Source of the DNA: Claviceps africana
Lineage: Eukaryota > Ascomycota > Sordariomycetes > Hypocreales > Clavicipitaceae
Assembly: GCA_018360145.1 (NCBI GenBank)
Contig: SRPY01000098.1
Coordinates: forward strand, 1-64,000
Direction of reading: 5' to 3'
DNA length: 64,000 nt
Below the pieces are notes generated by a model. That model worked only from the letters and a program-made list of their open reading frames with translations. It had not been told where the DNA came from and searched no databases. Positions 9,576-22,173 of the stretch are shown piece by piece (within the stretch, counting starts at the first letter, position 1; each line of letters begins with the position of its first letter). The position numbers were made by a program, and so were the translations under genes.

Positions 9576-12500
9576 ATGTCTATTTTCAACGGCCAGCCAG
9601 CTTGGCCACCTCCCGCAATACATCACGTATACAACAGCAGGTCTTTGAATCATCTTGATGATGGAATGGCACGCACCCAAACCCCCGTCGATAACACCGT
9701 GGGCTTGGTGCCTGAGGCAGCCATCGATGTAGAAGAAGAGAGTCGCCGCGCCATCTTTACCGACTTGTATAGGAAAACGGAGGAAAAGATTGCGATTTTG
9801 TTCGGCGAGGATGGTTCCTACAATTATGACGCGATTGCGAGTCTGAAACGTCGTGCGCCAACACCAACCCTCGCGCTGCCCCCCACTATAGATCATGGAC
9901 CTGTTAAAGAACCACCATTCAAAAAAGTCAAGCGTGCCATTAACGAAGACGATTACGATGATGATGATGACGACGACGAGAACGAAAACGATGATGAGGA
10001 GGGAGTTGCAAACATCACATGCGGACCGAAGACGCAAGCTCCTATAACATCCGTCGCGACCAACCCCTGGTTGTCACCATCGAAATCTGGCAGCTCTCCA
10101 GTTCAGGTTACTCACTCGCCTGGGAGGTTGAATGATAAATCGAGGTTGCACCCAGAAGACTCGCAAAATAAAAGCAAGGGCGGGAATGCAAACGACGATG
10201 CGATCCAAAAGCTTGCGGAAGCGCGGCTTGCCACGGAGAAGGCGGCTCGACGAAGCTTCCACACCATCATATATACCCTGGAAAACGATCGCACAGCAAT
10301 GCTCGAACAACAGCGCTTGGAAGATTCTGAGAAACAGCTCCAGGCCGAGATGGATAACAACCAGACAAGTGGGCCAGGCGGCGCGCAAGCTGCGAACCAG
10401 GGGTCGCTTAGTAGTGCGAACCTGGGCGCCTCAAGTCTGACCTTGAAGCACCTCATCGCCCGGATTGATATGAAACGCGACCAAGTTCGAGCTTCCGATG
10501 CCGAGTTGAGGATGCTGATGAACGAAGTGCGCAAGAATCGGAGCAAATGGGCCAGCGAGGAGAACGTTAACCAGGAAGAACTGTACGAAGCCTTGGAGAA
10601 GGTTCTGACTGAACTCAAGGCACATACCGAATATTCCACGCCCTTTTTGACCAGAGTCAACAAGAGAGAAGCGCCCGACTATTACACATGTGAGTTGGAG
10701 ATTGCGGGACCCTGCCGAAGTCATCAAACTCGCAAGGGACGTCTGGCTAACAAGGCGTGTGACTCATTCCAGTCATAAAAAATCCAATGGACCTTGGTAC
10801 TATGACTAAGAAGCTGAAAGTTTTGACGTACAAGTCCAAAACAGATTTTGTTACGGATCTTAATCTGATATGGGATAATTGTCTCAAGTACAATCAGGAT
10901 ATGAACTCGCCTCTTCGGCGGATGGCTAATGGCATGAGAAAGGAGGCCGAGAAATTGATACCGCTCATACCGGACCTGACGGTGCGGTCTCGTGCTGAAG
11001 TGGAAGCCGAGGAGAGACGGAAGCAAAATGGTGGTGAAGATGACGGCGGTGAAGATTCCGACGACGAGCCCATCATGTCCTCCCGTGGTCGCAAAGCAAC
11101 GACAAAGGGGACCAAATCGCGGACCGCGCCGCATGACCAAAAGGAAGACACTCCCGTGGTCGACCAGAAGCCTGTCTTACAGCTGAATGGTCTGTTGGGA
11201 AAAGCCGGCCGAGAGGGCTCCGAGGTTGACGGGAATGGTTTATCAACCCCTCCAGTCGCCGGGTCCATCACTCCATCTGGCATCGTCAATGGTCATTCGG
11301 TAATCGGTAGTGGTGGCGACGCCATGGACATTGACGGTCCGAGCATGAATGGAATGGCGCTGAACCAAGCTTTCGGCGAGGCTGTGGAGCAGGCATACGA
11401 GGACGATGAGTACAAGTTTTGGAAGCAGACGACGAAGAAGGATCGAGCGCTGGCTGCCAAGGATCGTCACGTCTTGTTCAAGGACAATGCTCTCAACACG
11501 GACGCCCCCGCCCTGCTTCGAAGTCGATCTGGAATGCGATGGTTTCTGAAGCACCAAAAGGAAGCGGAAGCGATGGGCATTGGCACACAATCCGGCATGG
11601 GCAGCGCCGCCGGCACAGGCAACGAAAGCGCCGCGACCAAGCAATCCGAGACTCTTGCCGAGGGGATCGACGAAGAAACCGACCAAGTGATGCCCGATTA
11701 CTATAGCCCCTTGTCCAGCATCCCCGACATCCAACCCAAATTGCAGTGGATCGAGGACGGCGATGGCCAAGTCATCAACCAGCATGAGGAGTTTCTCCGA
11801 TTAGTCCCCAGCGGAGCCTTCGTCGCACCCAAAAGTCGGCTTACCAAGAAAATGGACGATAATATCCGTCAGATTCAAGAAACCAGGAAGCTTGCGACCA
11901 AGATCTCCGTCATTAAGCAGATGCAGGTCCAGTCGCAGGTGTACACGAACCAGTTTCCCAGGTCCAATACGGAGACGTTCCGCGAACAAGACATTGAACC
12001 ACATTTCATTTCCGACGACGGGCCCGTAATGGCCCCGGAGACGTGCCAGAATGCGCTGAAGCGCTCTGTGGCCAAGATTCTCTATCATACCGGGTTCGAG
12101 GAAATGCAGCCGTCGGCGATTGACACACTGACAGGCATTGCGGCTGACTACTTTCAGAAGCTGGTCAGGACGTTCAACACGTACCGCGAGGCCGAGAAGA
12201 CGTGCGTGCAGACGGCACAAGGGCCGGTGATACGGCCGCGCTTTACGCCCGAGGAAGTCGTTCTGCATACCCTGGATGAGACGGGCCACGATGTCGCGAC
12301 GCTCGATCAATACGTCAAGGACGATGTGGACCGCCTGACCTCAAGGCTGGGCATCCTTCACGAGCGCATGAAGCTGCATCTCACAGACCTTTTGCGGCCA
12401 GCCCTTGCCGCGGACGCTGGTGCCGACGGCGTGGGGGCCTTCAAGGACGGCAGTGATCAGTTCATGAGCGGTGATTTCGCCGATGACCTCGGCGAAGACT

Positions 12501-13207
12501 TCTTCGGATTCCGCGCCCTTGGCCTGGACCGAGAAATGGGCCTCGATTCGTTCTCGGTCCCCTTCCACCTCCTCCACAGCAGGGTTCGAAATCAATACCA
12601 GATGCAGACACAAACGACCGACTCGGAATCCGCCGACCTGCTCGAAGCTCTCCCACCGTCCGAGCCCCTCTCCAGCAGCAGCATCCACGACCAAATCGGG
12701 CTTGTCAAGAACTTCTTCCTCGCCAAGCTGCACGCCAACGGGGACCAGCCCCTCGTGGAGGACGAAGACTTGCCCGTCAAGCAGCGCAAGCCCCGCCCCA
12801 GGCTGGGAGCAAGCGGCAAGATCATCTCGGCGCAAAAGCGCCCTCCGCGAGAACAGCTGGCCCTGGCCAAGAAGAAGAAGAAGATGGAGCTCGCCGCCGC
12901 CGCCGCCGCCGCCGGAGCCAAAGCCAACGCACCGCCGCCGCCGCGACCACCACCGCCGTCATCACTGCCGCCATCTACAGACAAAGGCAGCGCAGGAACC
13001 GTAGCCGGCCCCGCGCACTCCACCAACATAACGCCCGCCAAGAGGAAATCCATGACCATCACGCCCGTCCCCGTACCAAAACCCGGACTCCTCGCTCTCG
13101 CGGCCAGCATGGAAAGAACAAACAGTATACAAAGCCAAGCTGCCACAAGCCACTCCGACAAGGACGACACCATTGCCATGATGAGTCCCGAGAGTATCTC
13201 TCAATAG
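9576..13207 (+). CDS. SPT7: SAGA complex subunit Spt7 (bromodomain and histone-fold protein)
   Basis: Core structural subunit of the SAGA histone acetyltransferase co-activator in the nucleus. Two exons, 9576-10689 and 10773-13207, with an 83-nt intron (GTGAGT ... TTCCAG) that lies inside the bromodomain, give 1182 residues. The start chosen (MSIFNGQPAWPPP) matches the amino end seen in fungal Spt7; the frame is open further upstream to 9315 but that part is not family-like. Order of parts: acidic segment with a long Asp/Glu run (about 130-150); bromodomain around residues 335-440, with the joined motif YYTFIKNPMDLGTM and NCLKYN carrying the acetyl-lysine-binding Asn; a Bromo_TP-type histone fold around 790-870 (ALKRSVAKILYHTGFEEMQ), the part that pairs with Ada1; and a low-complexity tail with Lys, Ala and Pro runs (about 1080-1120). 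Confidence 0.93.
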
Positions 13208-13402
13208 AGAATAAAAAAAAAACATTTCCACCCTTATACCCCACCCAAAAAAAAAAGTCGTCATCTGTATAAATAGCTAGATATCCATGGAGACCATCCT
13301 GGGCTCTCCCCAAGTCCCTATCCTATTTCTCCCCATCGTTTTTCTTCATCTACGCGCTCCCATGTGTGTGTCCCTCCTTCCAAAAGGGCGAAAGAAATTT
13401 TG

Positions 13403-13433
<31 letters not shown>

Positions 13434-14356
13434 TATAACCCTCCCCACCGGACACGAACAAAAAAACATATCTCAAAAATTCAATACTACTTCCAGCCCC
13501 TGGTCGCCTCAATAAATTTCTCATCCCCGCCGCATTGGCGTCATCTACTCCTTCGACATGAATGGCTACCTGTTATGCCCCCTTCATTACAGACTAGTTC
13601 CGTATCACGGACGGGCCTCTTTTCATTTCTTGCTTGTTCCCCTTCATTTTTCTTTCCCGGCGCACATGGGCATTTTTTTTTTTTTCACAAAAATTCGGGT
13701 TTGTTTCGGAGGGATGGGGGGGGAGGAGTTGGAGGCAGACACGAACAGACACGGAGGAGTTGCGTACACGGTGCAATGACACGCTTTTTGAAATTTGTGC
13801 CAGTAGTGTAATTTTCTATCTATTTTCCTAGGCCTATTGTCATGATGGATTGCTTCGTAGGCACGTGTCGCACCTCGAGAGAATCTGGAAAGAGGCTGAG
13901 ACATAAAACAAAAACGAGATTAAACAGTAGCATCTACAATGACAACTCTATCAAAGTCACAGGATTTCGATTGTCTATTTTGGAGCGTTGAGCGCCTTTG
14001 CGGGTGTCGACAGAATGTTGACCGTTTGTTGTTGATATTTCCAAGTTGAAATCTAGTTTCCGCGCACGACTCCTATCCCCAGATTCCTATCCACCTGGTA
14101 ATAACATATAAAAATTCGCGCTGATTTTTTTTTAAAGAAAAAAAAAAGATATAAATAAAAATTTCAAAAGATATCGATTGCGCCAGCCCATAAATGCAAG
14201 TTGTTGAACATTCGCCTTTTAGCCTAATCCATGTTAAAATCCCCAAGTGTACAAACAGCGCTAACTCTTCCGCTTCCCTTCACTCCACTTCACGTCAATA
14301 CAGTTGCGTTTGTATTTTTTACAAACACATAGCTGACTGTGATGTGCTCATCATTT
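13208..14356. other. Convergent 3' region between SPT7 and SHM2
   Basis: Both neighbours end here, so this is shared 3' flanking DNA. It contains a poly(A) run of 29 (13403-13431), several shorter poly(T) and poly(A) runs and AT-rich segments near 14100-14160, but no coding signal. Confidence 0.55.
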
Positions 14357-16070
14357 TTAGATGCCTGCATCCAATCGCCAGCCCTCAACCGGGAGAGGGA
14401 AAGCGCTGGTCCAAGCGGAAATCTCCTTGCGGAGTTCGCCGATGCGAGCAACCTCGTTGCTGGCAACCTTTGCCTTGAAGTCCTTGAGCTTGTTGGCTTC
14501 CTTGGGAAGGGCAGCTTGGATATCCTTGCAAAGCTTGATACTCTCGTCAATGTACTTGGCAACACGCTCAAAGTCCTTCTCGCCGAAGCCGCGACTGGTC
14601 ATCGCCGGAGTACCAATGCGGATACCGCAGGGAGTCAAAGCACTCCTGTCACCCGGAATGGAATTCTTATTGCAAGCAATGTTGATTTGCTCAAGAACGG
14701 CCTCGAGACGAGCACCATCCAGGCTGTGCTGGCGAAGATCAAGAAGGACCATGTGGCTGTCGGTGCCGTCAGCGACAAGCTTATGACCAAGAGCCTTGAA
14801 GGTAACCTCCAGAGTCTTGGCATTGGAGATGACCTTCTCCTGATAAGCCTTGAATTCAGGAGTCTGTGCCTGCTTGAGGGCAACAGCCAAGGCAGTAATG
14901 GTGTGGTTGTGAGGACCACCCTGATGACCGGGGAAAACAGAGAAGTTGATGGGACCCTCGAGATCATAAAGGGTCTCCTTTCCGGTCTTGGCGTCGACAG
15001 AGCGGACTCCCTTGCGGAAGAAAATCATGGCACCACGGGGACCACGCAGGGACTTGTGAGTGGTAGTGGTGACAATGTCGGCATATTCGAAGGGGGTGGG
15101 AATGACCTCGGCGGCGATGAGGCCAGAGATGTGGGCCATATCGACGACAAGGTAAGCGCCAACAGAGTCGGCGATCTCGCGCATACGTTTGTAATCAATG
15201 AGACGGCAGTAAGCTGAGGTGCCGGCGACGAGGACTTTCGGACGGTAGAGGATAGCATTCTGAGCGAGCTGGTCATAGTCGATGATGCCGGTCTCGAGGT
15301 TGACTCGGTAGGGCATAGTCTCAAAGTAGGTTGAGACGGCAGAGATTCTGTGGGGAAAAAGGAAAACAAGTCAGCGAGGCGCGTCCAACGTACCCTTGCA
15401 CTACAGACCAGCGGCGGAAGCGGGGATGAAGAATGGCAGGCTTCTTACTTTCGTTGAGGAGTCTGGTACCCGTGGCTGAGATGGCCGCCGTGAGGAAGAT
15501 CAAGACCCATGAGGCGGCCGTGAGGAGGCATGATGGCTTGGTAGACCTGCAGGTTGGCAGGGCTGCCTGACAGACACTGGACGTTGACACCCCATTTCTC
15601 GGGGTCCAAGTGGAAAGACTGAAGAGCTCGGCGCTGGCAGAGCAGCTCGATTTGATCAATGTGCTGGTTGCCACCATAGTAACGAGCACCAGGATAGCCC
15701 TCGGAGTACTTGTTGGACATGGGCGAGCCAAGAGCATCGAAAACAGCACGGGAGGTAATGTTCTCGGAGGCAATCAGGACGATGGACTCGCGCTGACGCT
15801 GGATCTCATCTTTCTGCGGCAGGGACAAGTCAGTACGTGGCGGGGTAAAACTCCATGATGGCAAGTGAGACGTACCATGATAGAGGCCACCTCGGGATCG
15901 GTGTCAAGGAGAGACTTCTCGAGCATCTGAAACGACGTGTTTTGTTAGCTTGGGGCAATTCCCTGTTGGTAGAAAGAAGCAATCGTCGCGGCAGACCGCG
16001 AGTTGACATGGGAGCAGAGACGATGACGAACCTCCTTGTGAGCGGAAGACAGGGCGTAGTCGGACGACAT
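14357..16070 (-). CDS. SHM2: Serine hydroxymethyltransferase, cytosolic
   Basis: PLP enzyme that interconverts serine and glycine while charging tetrahydrofolate with a one-carbon unit. Four exons, 16032-16070, 15876-15926, 15449-15813 and 14357-15347, give 481 residues, the usual length of the cytosolic form. The amino end (MSSDYALSSAHKEMLEKSL) has no mitochondrial presequence. Diagnostic stretches include ESIVLIASENITSRAV, NKYSEGYPGARYYGG, the substrate loop LSGSPANLQVYQA, DMAHISGLIAAEV and the PLP-lysine motif VTTTTHKSLRGPRG with Lys250; the carboxyl end is FPLPVEGWRLDAGI. All introns are short with good sites (for example GTACGT after ASIM). The gene is transcribed away from the ferric-reductase gene, across an 850-bp region rich in tandem 9-mers. 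Confidence 0.97.
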
Positions 16071-16283
16071 TGTGAATGCTGGGTATGTGGGCGATGGATA
16101 TGAATGGAAACAGGGACAGTAAAGAGAGACAGATGGACCAGAGAATTGCAGGTCCCAATGTCAAGGTGTGGAAGAGAAGACGAAAGGGAAAAAGTTTTTG
16201 GTTGGTGGCTTGGGAAGGGGTCCAGTAGATATGGAGTGGTGCAATGCAAGCCAATTGCAGAGGAACGGGAAGGGGCGAAAGAG

Positions 16284-16327
<44 letters not shown>

Positions 16328-16446
16328 CCGGGCGAGATCGGAGGGGTCGGTGGTGGCTGTTGCGGGGTCGTTTTGTCCAGACGCGACTGTCAAGGGACGG
16401 CAGGGGCGACCGACCATGCATGCACATGCATGCATGGCATTGGAGG

Positions 16447-16548
16447 GGTCATGGAGGTCATGGAGGTCATGGAGGTCGTGGAGGTCGTGGAGGTCGTGCG
16501 CCTGCCAACGTCCGCTTTGCCCGCTTTGCCCGCTTTGCCCACTTTGCC
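16447..16548. repeat. Two adjacent 9-bp tandem arrays
   Basis: The first array is six copies of GGTC(A/G)TGGA, with three A-type copies followed by three G-type copies (16447-16497). The second, only about 14 bp away, is four copies of CCGCTTTGC, the last with one change (16512-16548). Both have the same 9-bp period although their sequences are unrelated. Confidence 0.8.
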
Positions 16549-16699
16549 ACCTCGATGAATGAACGAATCGAGGGTTGGTTGTGGGTTCGAATAGTTGTCA
16601 AACCCAAGTCGACAACAAGACCCTGCATGTCGTTGCTACGGCGTAGTACTTGTCTTTCCCATCTCACGCCGGGGCAGAGATGCCGTGCCATTCCAGATA

Positions 16700-16775
16700 C
16701 TTTACCAAGTACCTACTGTACGGTACTTTGCACCAGCTTTATGCAAGTACCTACCAAGTAGCTAAGTAGGCAGGT
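16700..16775. repeat. AGGTACCT-motif cluster
   Basis: AAGTACCTACTGTACGGTAC and AAGTACCTACCAAGTAGCTA lie within 75 bp, in the same style as the cluster at 8395-8605. Confidence 0.6.
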
Positions 16776-16920
16776 ATGCCATGCCTGGTCTGATCAGTGA
16801 TACGCGACGTCTCAGCTTCAACTTCTGCTGAAAACCGACCGCCGAAAACAACGCAAAACAAGCAACCCAACCGATTGCAATCCCATCGTCCCATCGTCCC
16901 ATCGTCCCATCGTCCTCGTC

Positions 16921-18828
16921 ATGGGGTGGCCCTACGGGTTTCCAGCCCTCACCGAAGAGGACAAGCAGCTTCGCCGCCAGGCTCTCGACCTCTATGCCTC
17001 CATCGCCCATTATTCCGCCCTTGCACCGGCCCTGGCATTCCTTCTCTACCGCCTCTCGCGACATGTCATCCGGTGGGCTGCTCGTGCCTCGGCCTCGGCC
17101 TCGACCTCGGGCGAACAGGGCCGCTATGTGCCGGTCCCCGGATCGCCCATGGCGAAAGCCCAGCACCAGCGAGGCGTGGCCGGCAAGCTGACTGCTCAGT
17201 GGAGGAAAATCGCATGGCAGCTTGGCGATGATGTCTACTTGGCCGGCTCGCACTGGGGTCAATGGGACGAATGGCTTCTCGGCGCGCTCTGGACGGCGTG
17301 GCTTCTGGTCTTGTCTGTCAGGGGAACCGGCAACGGTAAGTCGAGAGAAAGCCAGAAGCAGCGGCCTCCCCCGTCCCGACATTTGGTCCTTTGCCATGAT
17401 CATTCGGCTAATTGAGAGGTCAAAAACAACAACAAAAAAAAACCCCTACATCAAGACTATTTTCACCTCACAAAAAGACTCGGCGCCGTCGCCGTGTCCC
17501 AACTGCCCATCCAGTATCTTCTGGCTCTCAAGTCCTTAAATCCCTTTGCTTGGGCCTTCGAGTCTTCTCACGAACACATCAACCGCTATCACAGAGTGCT
17601 GGGCCGCATCATTTATGGCCTTGTCCTCTTGCACTTGATTCTCTACAACGCCTACTTCCTCTACGCCGGGATTTGGCTGCAGCGCATTCTCGACTCAGTC
17701 GTGTTCTGTGGCATGGTTGCCTCCCTCGGGCTGCATGGCATCATGGCAACAGCCATACGTGTCGCCAGGCAGCTCTCCTACCGGCTCTTCTTCATCATGC
17801 ATGTAGCTGTCGCCGTTTTGATGCCCGTGCTCCTCTTCTTCCATGCCTCGTCGGCTCGCTTATACATTGTCGAGGCTGTGGTTGTCTTCGTCGTCGACTT
17901 GGCTGTACGTCGCATCACCACCATTCATGCGCCCTCCACGCTCGAGACTGTTCCGGGAACGACACTCGTTAAGGTCACTTCTTCCATACCGGCGCACAGA
18001 GTTGCCAGTTTCCGTGCCACTCCTGGCTCACACATCTACCTAAGCATCCCGCCTTCCTCTCGAACCGCCACCATCCCGTCATCAAAGTCCAGCGTCGTCG
18101 ATCTCCTCTTCAACCCATTCACAGTAGCCGCTGTCGACGAGCAACGTGGCACAATCGACCTCGTTGCTCGAGTCCGCAGAGGTCCCATGACCAAGATTCT
18201 CTCCGACTTCTCTTCTGCTTCTGCTTCTGCCGCGGCTACCTCTGCACACCTCACCGAGGCCCGCAAGACGATTCTAGGTATCCTGGGTCCTTACGGCACC
18301 ATGACGGCACAGTTCAACCATCTGCTGCAATGGGGTCCGAACCGAGTGCTTCTCGTTTCCGGCGGCGTGGGCGCGACATTCACACTGCCCATTTACCACG
18401 CCCTACAGAGCGAACTGCCCTCGGCCAAACTCCAGCTCATCTGGGCCGTACGCACCGCCAGCGACGCCACATGGGCCGTTCGACAACCCCCGACCGGCAA
18501 CGGCATCGTGGACGACCCCAACATTCACATTTTTCTGACGGGAGACATAGTCGCGTCCGATGGCCGTCGAACCGCTTCCGGCGACGACATAGAACTGTCA
18601 CAATTCCCCAGGATGAACGGCCGCTCGACCTCGAACCATGACCGTAACCGCAAAAGACCTGATATTCAGAAAATCGTAGACGACACTTTCCGCCACAGCC
18701 TGGGGGAATCAGTTGCCGTTCTTGTGTGCGGCCCCGCGGACATGACACGAGAAGTCAGACACAGAGTTGGCGCATGGGCTAGAAAGGGGAGAAGACTCTG
18801 GTGGCACAATGAGACATTTGGTTGGTGA
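16921..18828 (+). CDS. Ferric-reductase-family transmembrane oxidoreductase (FRE/NOX-like)
   Basis: Membrane flavocytochrome that passes electrons from NAD(P)H through FAD and two haems across a membrane, typically to reduce Fe3+ or Cu2+ for uptake. Exons 16921-17335 and 17456-18828 (intron GTAAGT ... ATCAAG) give 595 residues. The junction was fixed by frame: it yields TGNDYFHLTKRLGAVAVSQ, typical of the family. Two His pairs with 14-residue spacing, H184/H198 and H254/H268, fit the two haem sites of the ferric-reductase domain. The FAD-binding domain follows; its usual HPFT motif reads NPFT (N358). The NAD-binding part has SGGVGATFTLPI and the end VLVCGPADMTREV, closing with an aromatic HNETFGW. 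The real substrate cannot be told from sequence. Confidence 0.9.
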
Positions 18829-19386
18829 GGCGCCCAGAGCGAAAAAAAAAAAGAATAAAATTTGAAAAAAAAAAATAAAAAAAACCTTTTCCTAGCAACA
18901 GTATCCACTTGTGTGTGAGGTCTGTCTTCCAACTTTCCCAAATTAAGCCATGTTATGGCTTCCATTTCTATGGCATACATGGACGATACGTATACCATTA
19001 CAGGGTGATTAGTTTTTGAGGCAACTTCATTGTCACTCGGCTTCTGTCAACGGTTTGCATATGGAGAGTTGAATTATAGAGGTATCGGAAAGCACCATCT
19101 ACCCTAATTGCTTGCTAGCTGAGTGGCTTGCTAGCTGAAAGTTTTGTATGACGATATGAACACCACTCATCTGATACATCGTTGTCTTTTCCTCGGCCTT
19201 TTCTGCTCGTATTGGTATTATCTCATGACACCGTGAATGATCCCAGTAGAATCATTGCTGAAACACACTGAATATTTGCAGTAAAATATAGGGCTCCCCA
19301 GTACCACCCGAAATAAGTCTGGAAGAAGAGGGGGGGGAAACCCAACAACAAAAAAAGAAAAAAAAGAAAAGAAAAAATCTCCTGCT
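18829..19386. other. Convergent 3' region between the ferric-reductase gene and NAB3
   Basis: Shared 3' flank of two convergent genes, with A-rich runs close to both stop codons (18842-18885 and 19347-19378). A short direct repeat, GCTTGCTAGCTGA, is found twice near 19110-19140. No coding signal. Confidence 0.5.
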
Positions 19387-22173
19387 TCACTGCCTGTATC
19401 GTGCCAGCTGTGCCATTATGTTTTGGACTTGCGACGCAGCGTCTCCATTGGCCCCGGCCGATTTGGGAATACCTCCTCCGTTTGGTGGCTGAGCTGCATA
19501 AGAAGCACCATAGGGCACCTGAGGAGGTGGGACATGTTGTTGAGTAGCTCCGCCCAAACTGCCCAGAATAGCTTGGATATCAATCTGAGGGGGGGACGTT
19601 GCGGCGTTGCCATGTCCATAGACTCCACCTGCAGGAGGAGCAGCTCCCTGGCTTTGCATAGTTGAAAGTAGTCGCTGAAGTGTGGCATTGTCAACTTGAC
19701 CCACAAGATTAGCCAGGTCCGCCGTGGACGCAGCAGGCTGTTGCTGAGGCTGTTGCTGTTGCTGCGCATGGTGAAGATGGGGATGCGGAGGGTAAGCACC
19801 AGGCCCTGTTGCCCCGTTATACGCAGCTTGTTGGGAATGAACGCCATACGAATTCTGATAGGCACCAGCAGCGCCATATGCTTGACCGTAATTAGCAGCG
19901 GCAGCGGCAGCGGCAGCGGCAGCAGAGACCTTGGCACGCGAGACGACTTCAGCGGCAGTACTGGGGTCGAGATCAACATATTGGTCGAAGCGGACGTTGT
20001 TATTGCCGTTGGATCTGTCAAAGACTTGAGCGGGGATTCTACCCAAGTTCTGAGCACGAATGTCCAGATCGACCACAGCATGGACACCCTCTGCCGCCTG
20101 TCGCTGGATAACTTGTTCTTTGGGAAAGCGCGGATGCAGATACATGACCTCAGTTTTCAATGCCTTCGATTTGAATGCGCCCTCAACCCAGCTCACAAAA
20201 TCCCGATTTATATCGGGTTGCAGTATGATTTGAACGTCCGGAACATCGGAACCATAACGGCGGGGCAGATCCAAATCGGGTTCGTGTCGTGGACGTCCAT
20301 GAGGGCTAGGACTTCTTCTGCGATATGCATCACGATCGTTTCGAGCATATCCAGGAGACCGCGATCGCCCTCGGGCACCTCGACCCGAGTCGCCATAGCC
20401 GCGGTCCCGACCACCAAAGCTGTCGTCTCTCGAGTGATGATAGTCATTGCGGCGTGGTGAATGATTGCGTCCCGGACGATAATCGTCGCGAGTTTGATGA
20501 CTATGCTTATCATTTCTTCTGCCACCATCGCGGCCACGGCCCCTTTCCGGGCTACGGTGGCGCTCCTTCTTTGATTTGTCTTGTAATCGCGAGATCTCGA
20601 GGTCTGCACCGTGACATTAGTTGAAGCATTTAAATCACATGCCTAGGGTGTATTACTCACGGATACGGCGGCCTTTTATTTCAATTCCTTGCAGGTTCTC
20701 CATAGCCCGTCGACCTTCGTCCACTGTGTGGTATTGGACGAATCCATATGCAGACTTGAGAGAAATCTGGGCGAGTCTACCATATCTGTGAAACAAGTCA
20801 AACACATCGCGTTTAGACACCTTGTCACTTGAGAGGTTACCTGTGATGCGGGACGCAGAGAATATTGTTAGTCGAGCAAGAACGCTTGGAAATATCAGTT
20901 TCCTACTTGTGGTCAGGCCAGACACCTGTGAGAACGTACCAATAAATATGCGCGAACCATCAGGAAAGCGATCCCATTTAGCCTCGGACATGTATTGCCT
21001 CTCATCAGCCATGAACTGGTCCCATTGGCGCTGATAGTCTACATCGTGGCCTTGGTCACTGGAATATCCGGTTGCTGGCTGGGCCGAGTATGACAGGACA
21101 TTCATGCCATTGTGGGGTGGAGGTGGGAGGCTGGCAGCAGAATCGGTGGATGTCCCAGGAGCACTTCCAGTATGGTATGACGATGATGATTGGCCAGAAG
21201 TTGGATGCGCGGCGACAGTCGCATTGGGATTTGCTCCCAGTGGATGATGTTGCGCTGCATATGACGGAGAGGCGGAGTATGGTTGGGGAGGTCTTGGGGG
21301 CAATGAAGAAGGAGATGGCAGTGCAGTCGAGGAGGACAGCGATGCAGAACCCATGGGCGGTTCAGATTCTATCGAGAGGGCAGCTGGATCTGGATCATGA
21401 TCGGATTTGGTATCATCAGGTTGGGCAGTGAGATCAGCCACGAGCTTCTGGATGTCAAGCGAAGACGAGTTTTGCTGCTCTAGAACGCGGGAGTCTGCTT
21501 CATTCGTGGATTTGATCTGGGCTGACTGAATTTCCCGTTGTTGATCTTCCACAAGCTGATGAGCTAGGGCAGAAGCATCGGCAGGAGATTCAGGCTGGGC
21601 AGAGCCGTGATGATCCGCGGCAGAAGGCATCGCGGACGACGTTGCAGATGGATCATGGGCAATAGCGGGATGAGCATCTGATGATTGATTGACGGTGACC
21701 TGCGCAGATGGTGTGGACTCCTGCTGAGGACCTTGTGAAGTCGATGAAGATGCATGGTGCTTGTTTTGGTGCTCATCTTGATGTGCATCGTCGTGTGCAT
21801 CTTCATCCTCAGGCTCGATTGGAGAGTCGAATGTCTTGGCGTAATCGTCATTGCTATCCAGCGGGTCTTGCTGAGGCTGGATTTGATGAGAAGTAGCCTG
21901 TTCTAATTCCTCGTCGTACGGGTCGTTGAGGCTGTCATCATCTACGACGTCGTCGTTGTCAGTGGGCTCAGCGGGCTGCGCGAGGAGAGGGTCGACGACA
22001 GCATCATCATGAGGCGCGTCGGTATCACCTGCAGCTGCGGCAACCATGGCGTCAATGGTGTCAACAGTGTCCTGGAGAGCTGGAACAACTAGCGGAGCTG
22101 CAGTGTGTAGGGGAGATGGTGATACAGGAGAAAGGTTGGCAGTAGCCTGGAGTTCGGCTTCGGGTTCTATCAT
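19387..22173 (-). CDS. NAB3: Nab3-like nuclear RNA-binding protein (RRM)
   Basis: Likely homologue of Nab3, the RNA-recognition subunit of the Nrd1-Nab3-Sen1 complex that ends non-coding transcripts and feeds them to the exosome. Exons 20940-22173, 20661-20840 and 19387-20603 give 876 residues. The amino half is acidic and rich in Asp, Ser, Gln and His. A single RRM sits near residues 405-475: RIFIG then, after the intron, NLSSDKVSKRDVFDLFHRYG and YGFVQYHTVDEGRRAM. An Arg/Ser/Gly-rich segment follows, then a conserved carboxyl domain (VQIILQPDINRDFVSWVEGA, YLHPRFPKEQV) typical of Nab3 proteins, and a Gln/Ala-rich tail. Intron 1 (99 nt) interrupts RNP2, is a multiple of three and has no stop, so the unspliced frame is open. 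The start at 22173 is the first good Met; the frame is open to 22344. Confidence 0.82.

Larger units (their letters stand above)
16071..16920. promoter_or_regulatory. Divergent promoter region between SHM2 and the ferric-reductase gene
   Basis: Upstream DNA of two divergently transcribed genes. It holds a 40-bp poly(A) tract (16284-16323), two adjacent 9-bp tandem arrays (16447-16497 and 16512-16548), an AGGTACCT-type cluster (16700-16775) and, just before the plus-strand start, a CATCGTCC repeat (16884-16917). No gene is seen. Confidence 0.5.

Noticed and set aside
14339..15217. 292-codon open frame on the plus strand
   Set aside because: Lies entirely antisense to the last exon of SHM2; it is a codon-bias shadow with no domain.
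16560..16640. tRNA-like GGTTCGAAT box
   Set aside because: A B-box-like string occurs, but no matching A box or cloverleaf arms can be drawn around it.
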